This document shows positions 1-6,197 of a stretch of 11,706 nt of DNA, piece by piece. Each line of letters opens with the position of its first letter. The stretch's first letter is position 1. This DNA is from CAZGQY01 sp964528035 (GTDB taxonomy: Bacteria > Pseudomonadota > Gammaproteobacteria > Methylococcales > UBA1147): positions 1 through 11,706 of the forward strand of contig CAZGQY010000135.1 in the NCBI GenBank assembly GCA_964528035.1. Direction: 5' to 3'. Under the pieces are notes generated by a model. That model was not told where the DNA came from. It saw only the letters and a program-made list of their open reading frames with translations, and searched no databases. The position numbers and the translations under genes are program-made.

Positions 1-1140
1 ATTGGTCATGTAGACCATGGAAAGACCACACTGACAGCGGCGTTGACGAAGGTCATGGCGGAGGCTCAGGGTGGCGAGTTTAAGGCATACGATCAGATTG
101 ATAACGCGCCTGAAGAGCGGGAGCGTGGAATCACGATCGCGACGGCCCATGTTGAATATGAGTCGCCTAATCGGCACTATGCGCATGTAGACTGCCCCGG
201 CCATGCGGATTATGTAAAGAACATGATCACGGGTGCAGCGCAGATGGACGGAGCGATATTAGTCTGTTCGGCGGCGGATGGTCCGATGCCGCAAACGCGT
301 GAACACATATTACTGGCTCGTCAGGTGGGTGTCCCGTACATAGTTGTGTATCTGAACAAAGCGGACATGGTGGATGACGAAGAGTTGGTCGAACTGGTTG
401 AGATGGAAGTCCGTGAATTATTGGATAGTTATGAATTTCCAGGAGACGATACGCCAATCATAACGGGATCGGCCTTGAAAGCGCTGGAAGGGGACACCAG
501 TGATATAGGGATTCCATCGGTCATAAAATTAGTTGAAACGATGGATGAATATATTCCAGAGCCGGAGCGGCCAGTGGATAAAGCGTTTCTGATGCCGATT
601 GAAGATGTATTTTCCATCTCCGGTCGAGGCACGGTGGTCACGGGTCGAATAGAGCGTGGCAAAGTGGTTGTTGGAGAAGAGATCGAGATTATCGGCATCA
701 AGGATACAGCGAAGACGACGTGTACCGGGGTGGAGATGTTCCGCAAATTACTCGATGAAGGGCTGGCGGGCGATAATGTAGGTGTATTGTTGCGCGGTAC
801 GAAGCGTGAAGAGGTTGAGCGAGGTCAGGTATTGGCCCACCCTGGGACGATCACACCGCACACTCATTTTGAGGCGGAGATCTACGTGTTATCGAAAGAT
901 GAGGGAGGCCGTCATACGCCATTTTTCAATGGTTATCGTCCACAGTTTTATTTCCGTACGACGGACGTAACGGGTGCGGTAGATTTGCCGGAAGGTGTTG
1001 AGATGGTGATGCCTGGAGACAACATTCAGGTCACCATAAAATTGATTGCCCCGATTGCGATGGACGAAGGTTTGCGATTTGCAGTACGGGAAGGGGGTCG
1101 CACGGTGGGTGCGGGTGTTGTATCCAAAGTAATTGAGTAA
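1..1140 (+). CDS. tuf: Elongation factor Tu (EF-Tu), 5' end truncated by window
   Basis: EF-Tu is the GTPase that carries aminoacyl-tRNA to the ribosomal A site. The reading frame is open from base 1, and 379 residues are visible. The first visible residues, IGHVDHGKTT, match E. coli EF-Tu from residue 18, so about 17 residues are missing and the full protein would be about 396 aa, the usual length. The GTPase motifs are all present: P-loop GHVDHGKT, switch I GITIATAHVEY, DCPGHADYV, NKAD (E. coli has NKCD) and SALK. Domains 2 and 3 follow, with the conserved segments RGTVVTGR, GGRHTPFF and GGRTVGAGVV. The stop codon lies only 6 bases before rpsJ, so tuf is probably co-transcribed with the S10 cluster. 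Codon use differs from every downstream gene: none of 20 Arg codons is AGA/AGG and 20 of 29 Ala codons are GCG. A second tuf copy is common in gammaproteobacteria but cannot be seen here. Confidence 0.98.
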   Translation: MGHVDHGKTTLTAALTKVMAEAQGGEFKAYDQIDNAPEERERGITIATAHVEYESPNRHYAHVDCPGHADYVKNMITGAAQMDGAILVCSAADGPMPQTREHILLARQVGVPYIVVYLNKADMVDDEELVELVEMEVRELLDSYEFPGDDTPIITGSALKALEGDTSDIGIPSVIKLVETMDEYIPEPERPVDKAFLMPIEDVFSISGRGTVVTGRIERGKVVVGEEIEIIGIKDTAKTTCTGVEMFRKLLDEGLAGDNVGVLLRGTKREEVERGQVLAHPGTITPHTHFEAEIYVLSKDEGGRHTPFFNGYRPQFYFRTTDVTGAVDLPEGVEMVMPGDNIQVTIKLIAPIAMDEGLRFAVREGGRTVGAGVVSKVIE

Positions 1141-1146
1141 GGCGTT

Positions 1147-1458
1147 ATGGCAAATCAAAATATAAGAATACGACTCAAAGCGTTCGATCATAAATTGATC
1201 GATCAGTCTGCGAGTGAAATAGTTGAAACCGCACGTCGTACCGGTGCTCAGATACTTGGACCTATACCACTTCCAACAAAAAAGGAACGCTGGACAGTGC
1301 TAATTTCTCCGCATGTAAATAAGGATGCGCGAGATCAGTACGAACTCAGAACTCATAAGCGGCTGTTGGATATAGTTGATCCAACAGAAAAAACAGTGGA
1401 TGCATTAATGAAATTAGATCTCGCCGCTGGCGTAGACGTGCAGATTAAACTCCAATAA
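1147..1458 (+). CDS. rpsJ: 30S ribosomal protein S10 (NusE)
   Basis: S10 is a 30S head protein. As NusE it also pairs with NusB and NusG in transcription antitermination and transcription-translation coupling. The protein is 103 aa, the same length as in E. coli, and aligns without gaps, including RIRLKAFDH near the N-terminus and the extended loop with SPHVNKDARDQYE at residues 54-66. The loop residue V57, where tigecycline-resistance changes are known in other species, is wild type. The ATG follows the tuf stop by 6 bases, and its Shine-Dalgarno-like AAGG overlaps that stop codon. There is no space for the long leader through which L4 controls the E. coli S10 operon. The C-terminus ends LDLAAGVDVQIKLQ, typical of the family. 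Confidence 0.98.
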   Translation: MANQNIRIRLKAFDHKLIDQSASEIVETARRTGAQILGPIPLPTKKERWTVLISPHVNKDARDQYELRTHKRLLDIVDPTEKTVDALMKLDLAAGVDVQIKLQ

Positions 1459-1503
1459 AAAATATTGGTTGATCTGAATTTAATTGTTAAGAGGAACTGA
1501 TCG

Positions 1504-2160
1504 ATGTCAATTGGTCTTGTTGGTCGAAAATTTGGTATGACGCGCATATTTACCGAAGATGGTGCATCTGTCCCGGTGACCGTCATACAGGTAGAGAATA
1601 ATCGCGTTACTCAGGTCAAGACTATCGAATCTGACGGGTACCGGGCAATTCAGGTGACGACCGGTAGTAAAAAAGCATCTAAGGTCAATAAGGCTGAAGT
1701 AGGGCATTTTAAGAATGCAGGAGTCAAGTCAGGCCGCGGGTTATGGGAATTTCGTCTGGAAGAAGGCGAAGGCATGGAGATGGCAATTGGATCTGATTTT
1801 GGTATGGAGCTTTTCTCTGAAGGTCAGGTTATTGATGTCCAAGGCACGAGTATAGGTAAAGGGTACGCTGGAGCGATTAAGCGTCACAATTTTCATACCC
1901 AGGACATGACGCACGGAAATTCTTTGTCGCACAGGTCTGCCGGATCAATTGGTCAGTGTCAGACGCCAGGTCGCGTTTTTAAGGGAAAAAAAATGGCGGG
2001 TCATATGGGGAATGTTACAAGAACGACACAGAACTTAAAGATCCAGGGAATCGATTCTGAGAGAAATTTTATGCTTGTAAAAGGTGCTATACCGGGCGCA
2101 AAAGGTTCAGATGTAATTGTGACGCCAGCGGTTAAACGTAGTAGGAAGACTGAGAAATGA
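1504..2160 (+). CDS. rplC: 50S ribosomal protein L3
   Basis: L3 is an early-assembling 50S protein that binds near the 3' end of 23S rRNA and sends a loop toward the peptidyl-transferase centre. The 218-aa protein (E. coli 209) aligns from MSIGLVGRKFGMTRIF to the C-terminal GAIPGAKGSDVIV, with some extra residues around positions 88-108 and at the basic C-terminal tail. The tip of the loop is GSIGQCQTPG at about residues 147-156. The second glutamine, Q153, corresponds to E. coli Q150, the target of the methyltransferase PrmB. The residue before it is Cys here and Asn in E. coli. A good ribosome-binding site, AGAGGA, lies about 8 bases before the ATG. The stop overlaps the rplD start as ATGA. 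Confidence 0.97.
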   Translation: MSIGLVGRKFGMTRIFTEDGASVPVTVIQVENNRVTQVKTIESDGYRAIQVTTGSKKASKVNKAEVGHFKNAGVKSGRGLWEFRLEEGEGMEMAIGSDFGMELFSEGQVIDVQGTSIGKGYAGAIKRHNFHTQDMTHGNSLSHRSAGSIGQCQTPGRVFKGKKMAGHMGNVTRTTQNLKIQGIDSERNFMLVKGAIPGAKGSDVIVTPAVKRSRKTEK

Positions 2161-2777
2161 GTTTAGAAATTCCGCCAATTAGCGAAACAGACACCGTGGG
2201 AGCAATTCCAGTAACTGAAGCTGTTTTCGGACAAGCTTTCAACGAGCCGTTGATCCATCAAATAGTGGTGGCGTTCATGGCAGGTACGCGTAGTGGCACC
2301 AAAAAACAAAAGAACCGTGCCGATGTCAGTGGTGGTGGTAGTAAACCCTGGCGTCAAAAAAGTACAGGCAGAGCAAGAGCGGGTACATCCAGAAGCCCAT
2401 TGTGGCGGTCAGGCGGAGTAACATTTGCTGCACGCCCAAGAGACTATAGCCAGAAAATTAATAAGAAAATGTATAGAGCAGGGATTCGTTCAATATTTTC
2501 TGAATTATTAAGGCAGAAACGGCTATTTGTTAGCGAAAATATTATTCCCTCTGAACCTAAGACGAAGCTACTCGCCGGTACGTTGAAGGAGTGTGGTACA
2601 GAGAATATATTAATTGTTACAGATGCACCTGAAAAGAACCTGGAACTTTCCAGCAGGAATATATCCAGAATAAGTATCTGTACGACGAATCATCTTGATC
2701 CTGTGAGTTTGGTAGCGGCTGCAAAAGTTATCGTTACCAAGCATGCGATCAGTAAAATAGAGGAGCAATTGGCGTGA
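2157..2777 (+). CDS. rplD: 50S ribosomal protein L4
   Basis: L4 binds 23S rRNA domain I and lines the narrowest part of the peptide exit tunnel with L22. In E. coli it also represses its own S10 operon at the leader; no such leader is visible here. The protein is 206 aa (E. coli 201), about five residues longer at the N-terminus. The conserved core includes FNEPLIHQ, KPWRQK at residues 63-68, SGGVTFAARPRDYSQK and KMYRAGIRSIFSEL. In the tunnel loop the usual KGTGRAR reads KSTGRAR, with Ser at residue 69. The start is set by the ATGA overlap with rplC and by AGGA 10 bases upstream. Arg codons are 8 of 15 AGA/AGG, unlike tuf. The stop overlaps the rplW GTG start. Confidence 0.96.
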   Translation: MSLEIPPISETDTVGAIPVTEAVFGQAFNEPLIHQIVVAFMAGTRSGTKKQKNRADVSGGGSKPWRQKSTGRARAGTSRSPLWRSGGVTFAARPRDYSQKINKKMYRAGIRSIFSELLRQKRLFVSENIIPSEPKTKLLAGTLKECGTENILIVTDAPEKNLELSSRNISRISICTTNHLDPVSLVAAAKVIVTKHAISKIEEQLA

Positions 2778-3067
2778 ACCATCTTAAGTTGGCTAACGTA
2801 ATTCAAGCACCTGTGGTATCGGAGAAATCAACCATTCTTGGTGATAGCCAGAATCGTTTTGTCTTTAAGGTTCTGAAAACAGCTACGAAAAGCGAAATTA
2901 AGAGCGCGGTGGAATTGATGTTTACCGTGGATGTCGAATCTGTCCAGGTTGCTAATGTTCGAGGAAAAAGTAAACGTTTTGGCCAGTTGATGGGTTCAAG
3001 GGCAGATTGGAAGAAAGCTTACGTCAGGTTAAAGCCCGGGCATGATATTGATTTTTCCGGCGCATAA
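2774..3067 (+). CDS. rplW: 50S ribosomal protein L23
   Basis: L23 sits at the rim of the exit tunnel and is the docking point for trigger factor and the signal recognition particle. The protein is 97 aa (E. coli 100). The N-terminal IQAPVVSEKS matches the family signature. Its VSEK glutamate, E17 here, corresponds to E. coli E18, the trigger-factor contact. KRFGQLMGSRADWKKAYV and the C-terminal GHDIDFSGA also match. The start is GTG, chosen because it overlaps the rplD stop as GTGA, has an AGGAG about 8 bases upstream inside rplD, and gives the expected N-terminus; no nearer ATG preserves the APxVSEK segment. The junction implies translational coupling to L4. A 43-base gap to rplB follows. 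Confidence 0.96.
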   Translation: MNHLKLANVIQAPVVSEKSTILGDSQNRFVFKVLKTATKSEIKSAVELMFTVDVESVQVANVRGKSKRFGQLMGSRADWKKAYVRLKPGHDIDFSGA

Positions 3068-3110
3068 ACCCTCACTTAACCGCATACATTAATAATATTG
3101 GTAGTTAGAT

Positions 3111-3938
3111 ATGGCCGTAATCAAGAGTAAACCTACATCCCCAGGATCTCGGTTCGTTGTAAAAGTAAAATCGGATTTCCTGCATAAGGGCCAACCACAT
3201 AGGCCGTTGGTTGAAAAGAAAAGTAAGAACGGTGGTCGCAATAACAAGGGACGCATCACAACTCGGCATACGGGTGGCGGACATAAGCAACGCTACAGAA
3301 TTATCGATTTTAAGCGCGACAAAGTGACTGTTCCCGGCGTAGTGGAGCGGTTGGAATACGATCCTAACAGGACTGCGCACGTAGCACTGATCAAGTATAA
3401 GGACGGTGAACGAAGATATATCATCGCACCAAAAGGGCTGAACGTCGGTAGTGAAATTATTTCCGGCACTTCGGCTGCAGTTAAGCCAGGTAACTGCATG
3501 CCAATGAGAAATATTCCTGTTGGAACGCAGGTTCACTGTATTGAGCTGAAACCGGGAAAAGGCGCCCAGATTGCGCGTAGTGCAGGGGCGACCGTTCAAC
3601 TGATTGCTAAAGAGGGTGCTTATGTTACCGTCAGACTGCGTTCAGGTGAAATGAGAAAAATACATGCAGATTGCAGAGCTGTTATTGGGGAAGTCGGCAA
3701 TTCCGAACATAATCTTCGGTCATTGGGTAAAGCCGGAGCAACTCGCTGGCGTGGAGTACGACCAACTGTTAGAGGCGTAGCAATGAACCCTGTGGATCAC
3801 CCTCATGGCGGTGGTGAAGGGCGGACATCTGGTGGGCGACATCCTGTTTCTCCCTGGGGTCAGCCAACCAAAGGGTATAAAACAAGAACGAATAAGCGGA
3901 CTGACAAAATGATTGTCAGGCGTCGTAAGAAACGGTAA
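3111..3938 (+). CDS. rplB: 50S ribosomal protein L2
   Basis: L2 is needed for subunit association and for building an active peptidyl-transferase centre. The 275-aa protein (E. coli 273) aligns almost without gaps, from MAVIKSKPTSPG to a very basic C-terminus with KRTDKMIVRRRKKR. The oligonucleotide-binding fold carries GGGHKQRYRIIDFKR, and the C-terminal SH3-like part carries GRHPVSPWG. The near-invariant AMNPVDHPHGGGEG lies at about residues 224-237. H230 counted with Met corresponds to the E. coli residue usually numbered His229. The ribosome-binding site is weak: only TTGGTAG appears upstream, with no clear AGGAG. The 43-base spacer before the gene is AT-rich, and I see no promoter or hairpin in it. 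Confidence 0.98.
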   Translation: MAVIKSKPTSPGSRFVVKVKSDFLHKGQPHRPLVEKKSKNGGRNNKGRITTRHTGGGHKQRYRIIDFKRDKVTVPGVVERLEYDPNRTAHVALIKYKDGERRYIIAPKGLNVGSEIISGTSAAVKPGNCMPMRNIPVGTQVHCIELKPGKGAQIARSAGATVQLIAKEGAYVTVRLRSGEMRKIHADCRAVIGEVGNSEHNLRSLGKAGATRWRGVRPTVRGVAMNPVDHPHGGGEGRTSGGRHPVSPWGQPTKGYKTRTNKRTDKMIVRRRKKR

Positions 3939-3958
3939 TTAATGAGAGGAATATTTAA

Positions 3959-4231
3959 GTGTCTCGTTCTATAAAGAAAGGTCCATTTATTGATCACCAC
4001 CTTCTTGAGAAGGTCAGGAAAGCATCTGAATCTAACGATCGACGGCCAATTAAAACATGGTCCCGCAGGTCTATGGTTATTCCTGATATGCTAGGACTGA
4101 CTATTGCGATCCATAATGGTCGGCTTCATATCCCGGTACTTATTTCTGAGAATATGGTTGGCCACAAGTTGGGAGAATTTGCTCCAACTCGAACCTATAA
4201 AGGCCATTTGGCTGACAAAAAATCAAAATAG
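3959..4231 (+). CDS. rpsS: 30S ribosomal protein S19
   Basis: S19 is a 30S head protein that pairs with S13 and contacts 23S rRNA and L5 across the subunit bridge. The protein is 90 aa (E. coli 92). It has the family segments MSRSIKKGPFID, IKTWSRRSMV, LTIAIHNGR and VGHKLGEFAPTRTYKGH. The C-terminal basic tail is slightly short, ending ADKKSK. The start is GTG, fixed by the SRSIKKGPF N-terminus and by GAGAGGA about 8 bases upstream. An ATG at 3942 is in another frame. The gap from rplB is 20 bases and to rplV 12 bases, as expected inside one transcript. Confidence 0.97.
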   Translation: MSRSIKKGPFIDHHLLEKVRKASESNDRRPIKTWSRRSMVIPDMLGLTIAIHNGRLHIPVLISENMVGHKLGEFAPTRTYKGHLADKKSK

Positions 4232-4243
4232 TCGGATTAAACA

Positions 4244-4579
4244 ATGGAAACCGCAGCAAAATTAAGAAATGCACCCATATCAGCTCAAAAGAGTCGTTTG
4301 GTTGCCGATCAGATTCGAGGAAAAAGTGTTGAGTTAGCGCTAAACACCCTAAGATTCAGCTCAAAAAAAGCTGCTGGTGTGATGAAGAAAGTTTTAGAAT
4401 CAGCTATTGCCAATGCAGAGCATAATGAAGGTGCCGATATCGACGAATTAAAAGTGAGTACCGTATTTGTGAACGAAGCGCGTACACATAAGAGAATAAG
4501 AGCAAGAGCAAAAGGTAGGGCAAACAGGATTTTGAAAAGAACATGCCACATTACCGTCAAAGTATCGGAAGTTGATTAA
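4244..4579 (+). CDS. rplV: 50S ribosomal protein L22
   Basis: L22 binds all domains of 23S rRNA, and its long beta-hairpin lines the exit tunnel opposite L4. The 111-aa protein (E. coli 110) aligns without gaps. It contains SAQKSRLVADQIRG, KKVLESAIANAEHN and RANRILKRTCHITVKV. The hairpin at residues 78-92 reads EARTHKRIRARAKGR. Against E. coli EGPSMKRIMPRAKGR this gives A79 for G, R80 for P, H82 for M, R86 for M and A87 for P. The first three are in or beside the segment where macrolide-resistance deletions (MKR, residues 82-84) occur. The natural spread in this loop is wide, so no resistance is claimed. The ATG is preceded by a weak CGGA. Confidence 0.97.
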   Translation: METAAKLRNAPISAQKSRLVADQIRGKSVELALNTLRFSSKKAAGVMKKVLESAIANAEHNEGADIDELKVSTVFVNEARTHKRIRARAKGRANRILKRTCHITVKVSEVD

Positions 4580-4590
4580 GGGCAGCAGAT

Positions 4591-5268
4591 ATGGGTCAAA
4601 AAGTACATCCAGTAGGAATTCGTCTCGGCTACATTAAAGATTGGTCGTCGCGATGGTATGCAGAAACGAAGAATTATTCAGAACTTCTGCATCAGGACTT
4701 GCGGATTCGTGAGTATATAAAGAAAAAACTGGCACATGCGTCTGTAAGTCGAATCCAAATCAATCGACCGGCGAACAATGCGCAAATTACAGTTCATACT
4801 GCGCGTCCGGGTATCGTTATTGGAAAGAAAGGCGAAGACATCGATTCTTTGAGAACCCAGGTGTCGGCGATGATGGGTATACCCGTTCATCTCAACGTTG
4901 AAGAGATTCGCAAACCGGAACTTGACGCACAGCTAGTAGCGGAAGGAGTCGCTCAACAGCTGGAAAAAAGAATAATGTTTCGACGGGCCATGAAACGGGC
5001 GGTTACCAACACCATGCGCTTAGGTGCTGAAGGCATAAAAATCAGTGTAAGTGGGAGACTGAATGGTGCAGAAATCGCGCGGCGTGAATGGTACAGAGAG
5101 GGTCGGGTTCCTCTGCATACTTTGCGTGCTGATATAGATTACGGACTCGCGGAAGCAAAAACTACTTATGGCATCATTGGTGTAAAGGTTTGGATATTTA
5201 AAGGTGAAGTATTAGACCCTTCTTTGCTGGTTACGCCTGATGAAAAAAAGAAAACGCCTTCAAAATAA
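4591..5268 (+). CDS. rpsC: 30S ribosomal protein S3
   Basis: S3 lies at the mRNA entry channel and, with S4 and S5, gives the ribosome its mRNA-unwinding activity. The 225-aa protein (E. coli 233) has an N-terminal part starting MGQKVHPVGIRLG. A type-2 KH domain carries the GKKGED loop at residues 78-83, and a C-terminal domain ends in WIFKGEVL. The helicase residues R131, R132 and K135 (in MFRRAMKRA) are conserved. The C-terminal tail is shorter than in E. coli and lysine-rich, ending EKKKTPSK. AAGGG overlapping the rplV stop serves as ribosome-binding site about 9 bases before the ATG. Confidence 0.98.
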   Translation: MGQKVHPVGIRLGYIKDWSSRWYAETKNYSELLHQDLRIREYIKKKLAHASVSRIQINRPANNAQITVHTARPGIVIGKKGEDIDSLRTQVSAMMGIPVHLNVEEIRKPELDAQLVAEGVAQQLEKRIMFRRAMKRAVTNTMRLGAEGIKISVSGRLNGAEIARREWYREGRVPLHTLRADIDYGLAEAKTTYGIIGVKVWIFKGEVLDPSLLVTPDEKKKTPSK

Positions 5269-5282
5269 ATACATAAACTATC

Positions 5283-5696
5283 ATGCTACAACCGAAAAGA
5301 ACTAAATATCGTAAGCAGCAAAAAGGCAAGAATAATGGCCTTGCTCATCGGGGATCAAGTGTTAGCTTCGGAGAGTTTGGATTAAAATCCACAGTGAGAG
5401 GCCGTATTACGGCCCGACAGATTGAAGCGGCGCGACGCGCGATAACCCGTCACGTTAAAAGATCTGGAAAGTTATGGATTCGGGTGTTTCCTGATAAACC
5501 AATTACTAAAAAGCCCTTAGAAGTACGAATGGGTAAAGGAAAAGGTAGCGTTGAGTATTGGGTGGCGCAAATAAAACCTGGCTCGATGTTGTATGAAATA
5601 CAGGGCGTGCCGGAAGATACCGCCAGGAAGGCTTTTAAATTAGCTGCAGCAAAATTGCCGCTAAAAACCAAATTTACAACGCGCACGGTAATGTGA
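5283..5696 (+). CDS. rplP: 50S ribosomal protein L16
   Basis: L16 helps position tRNA in the A and P sites and is a late assembly protein of the 50S subunit. The 137-aa protein (E. coli 136) begins MLQPKRTKYRK and contains TARQIEAARRAITR, IRVFPDKPITKKPLEVRMG and EYWVAQIKPG. R82 in VRMGKGKG corresponds to E. coli R81, which the oxygenase RoxA (YcfD) hydroxylates; whether this genome encodes RoxA is unknown. The 14-base gap before the ATG, ATACATAAACTATC, holds no Shine-Dalgarno sequence, so initiation may depend on coupling to rpsC or on low structure. The stop overlaps the start of rpmC. Confidence 0.97.
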   Translation: MLQPKRTKYRKQQKGKNNGLAHRGSSVSFGEFGLKSTVRGRITARQIEAARRAITRHVKRSGKLWIRVFPDKPITKKPLEVRMGKGKGSVEYWVAQIKPGSMLYEIQGVPEDTARKAFKLAAAKLPLKTKFTTRTVM

Positions 5697-5893
5697 TGAA
5701 CGCGAACGAACTTAGAGAAAAGACGCCGCAAGAGTTAGATGACATTTTGGTCGAACTCTCAAAAGAGCAGTTTAATCTGCGAATGCAGAAAGGCAGTGGA
5801 CAACTATCCAAACCAGATCAGGTGAAAAGAGTACGGCGAGAGATCGCTCGAATTAAAACAGTGCTGCATGAAATGGCGAGGGTGCAAGTATGA
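5696..5893 (+). CDS. rpmC: 50S ribosomal protein L29
   Basis: L29 is a two-helix protein beside L23 at the tunnel exit, where the signal recognition particle docks. I choose the ATG at 5696 (65 aa, MNANELREKTPQ), because it matches E. coli MKAKELREKS. It overlaps the rplP stop by one base (TGATG), an arrangement typical of translational reinitiation. A GTG at 5693 in the same frame would add one Met only. The helices carry KEQFNLRMQKGSGQLSKPDQ and a basic C-terminal VRREIARIKTVLHE, as in the family. The C-terminus EMARVQV is a little longer than in E. coli (63 aa). There is no clear independent ribosome-binding site. The stop overlaps rpsQ as ATGA. Confidence 0.95.
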   Translation: MNANELREKTPQELDDILVELSKEQFNLRMQKGSGQLSKPDQVKRVRREIARIKTVLHEMARVQV

Positions 5894-6156
5894 GCGAGAA
5901 TGCGAATAAAAATCAGCGGATCGTTCAAGGTCGCGTTGTCAGCAACAAAATGGAAAAAACCATCACAGTACTTGTAGAAAGACTGGTTCCTCATCCTGTT
6001 TATGGAAAATATATTCGGCGCTCAACAAAATTAGTCGCTCACGACGAGGGCAATAAATGTTCCGAAGGCGATTTAGTTTCGCTTATTGCTTCTCGCCCGA
6101 TTTCAAAAAGAAAGTGTTGGACATTAGTCGATATAATCGAATCAAATATTCGATGA
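5890..6156 (+). CDS. rpsQ: 30S ribosomal protein S17
   Basis: S17 is a primary 16S rRNA-binding protein with an oligonucleotide-binding fold that organises the lower 30S body. The 88-aa protein (E. coli 84) contains QGRVVSNKMEKTITVLVER, HPVYGKYIRRSTKL, HDEGNKC and GDLVSLIASRPISKRK. The N-terminus, MSENANKNQRI, is about four residues longer than in E. coli. The start is fixed by the ATGA overlap with rpmC. The last codons carry two overlapping inverted repeats (separate entry). This is the last gene of the classic S10 operon. Only 41 bases separate it from rplN, and I see no convincing promoter between them, so the S10 and spc clusters are probably read together. Confidence 0.96.
   Translation: MSENANKNQRIVQGRVVSNKMEKTITVLVERLVPHPVYGKYIRRSTKLVAHDEGNKCSEGDLVSLIASRPISKRKCWTLVDIIESNIR
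6128..6154 (+). repeat. Two mutually exclusive small inverted repeats at the 3' end of rpsQ
   Basis: Bases 6128-6140 form TCGAT-ATA-ATCGA (5-bp stem, 3-base loop). Bases 6136-6154 form ATCGAAT-CAAAT-ATTCGAT (perfect 7-bp stem, 5-base loop). The segment 6136-6140 is shared, so only one hairpin can exist at a time. Both lie in the last ten codons of rpsQ, ending at its stop. The downstream bases GAATCTTTAAAAAT are not a clean U-tract, so an intrinsic terminator is unlikely. A site for RNA processing or a pause at the S10/spc boundary is possible, and so is chance in AT-rich coding sequence. Confidence 0.4.
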
Positions 6157-6197
6157 ATCTTTAAAAATAGTATTATCATAAAACTGGGATATTAATA

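Noticed and set aside
889..1191. Minus-strand frames opposite tuf and the tuf/rpsJ junction
   Set aside because: They are antisense shadows of conserved coding sequence, with no ribosome-binding site or family resemblance.
3105..3599. Long minus-strand open frame opposite rplB (164 codons)
   Set aside because: It mirrors a highly conserved L2 coding sequence, has no recognisable domain and no minus-strand context; it is a shadow frame.
5693..5893. GTG at 5693 as the rpmC start
   Set aside because: It would give MMNANELREK; the ATG at 5696 matches the family N-terminus exactly and forms the usual TGATG coupling.
6109..6137. TATAAT at 6132-6137 as a possible spc promoter before rplN
   Set aside because: No -35-like hexamer lies 16-18 bases upstream, the match is inside rpsQ coding sequence, and such hexamers are frequent in AT-rich DNA.
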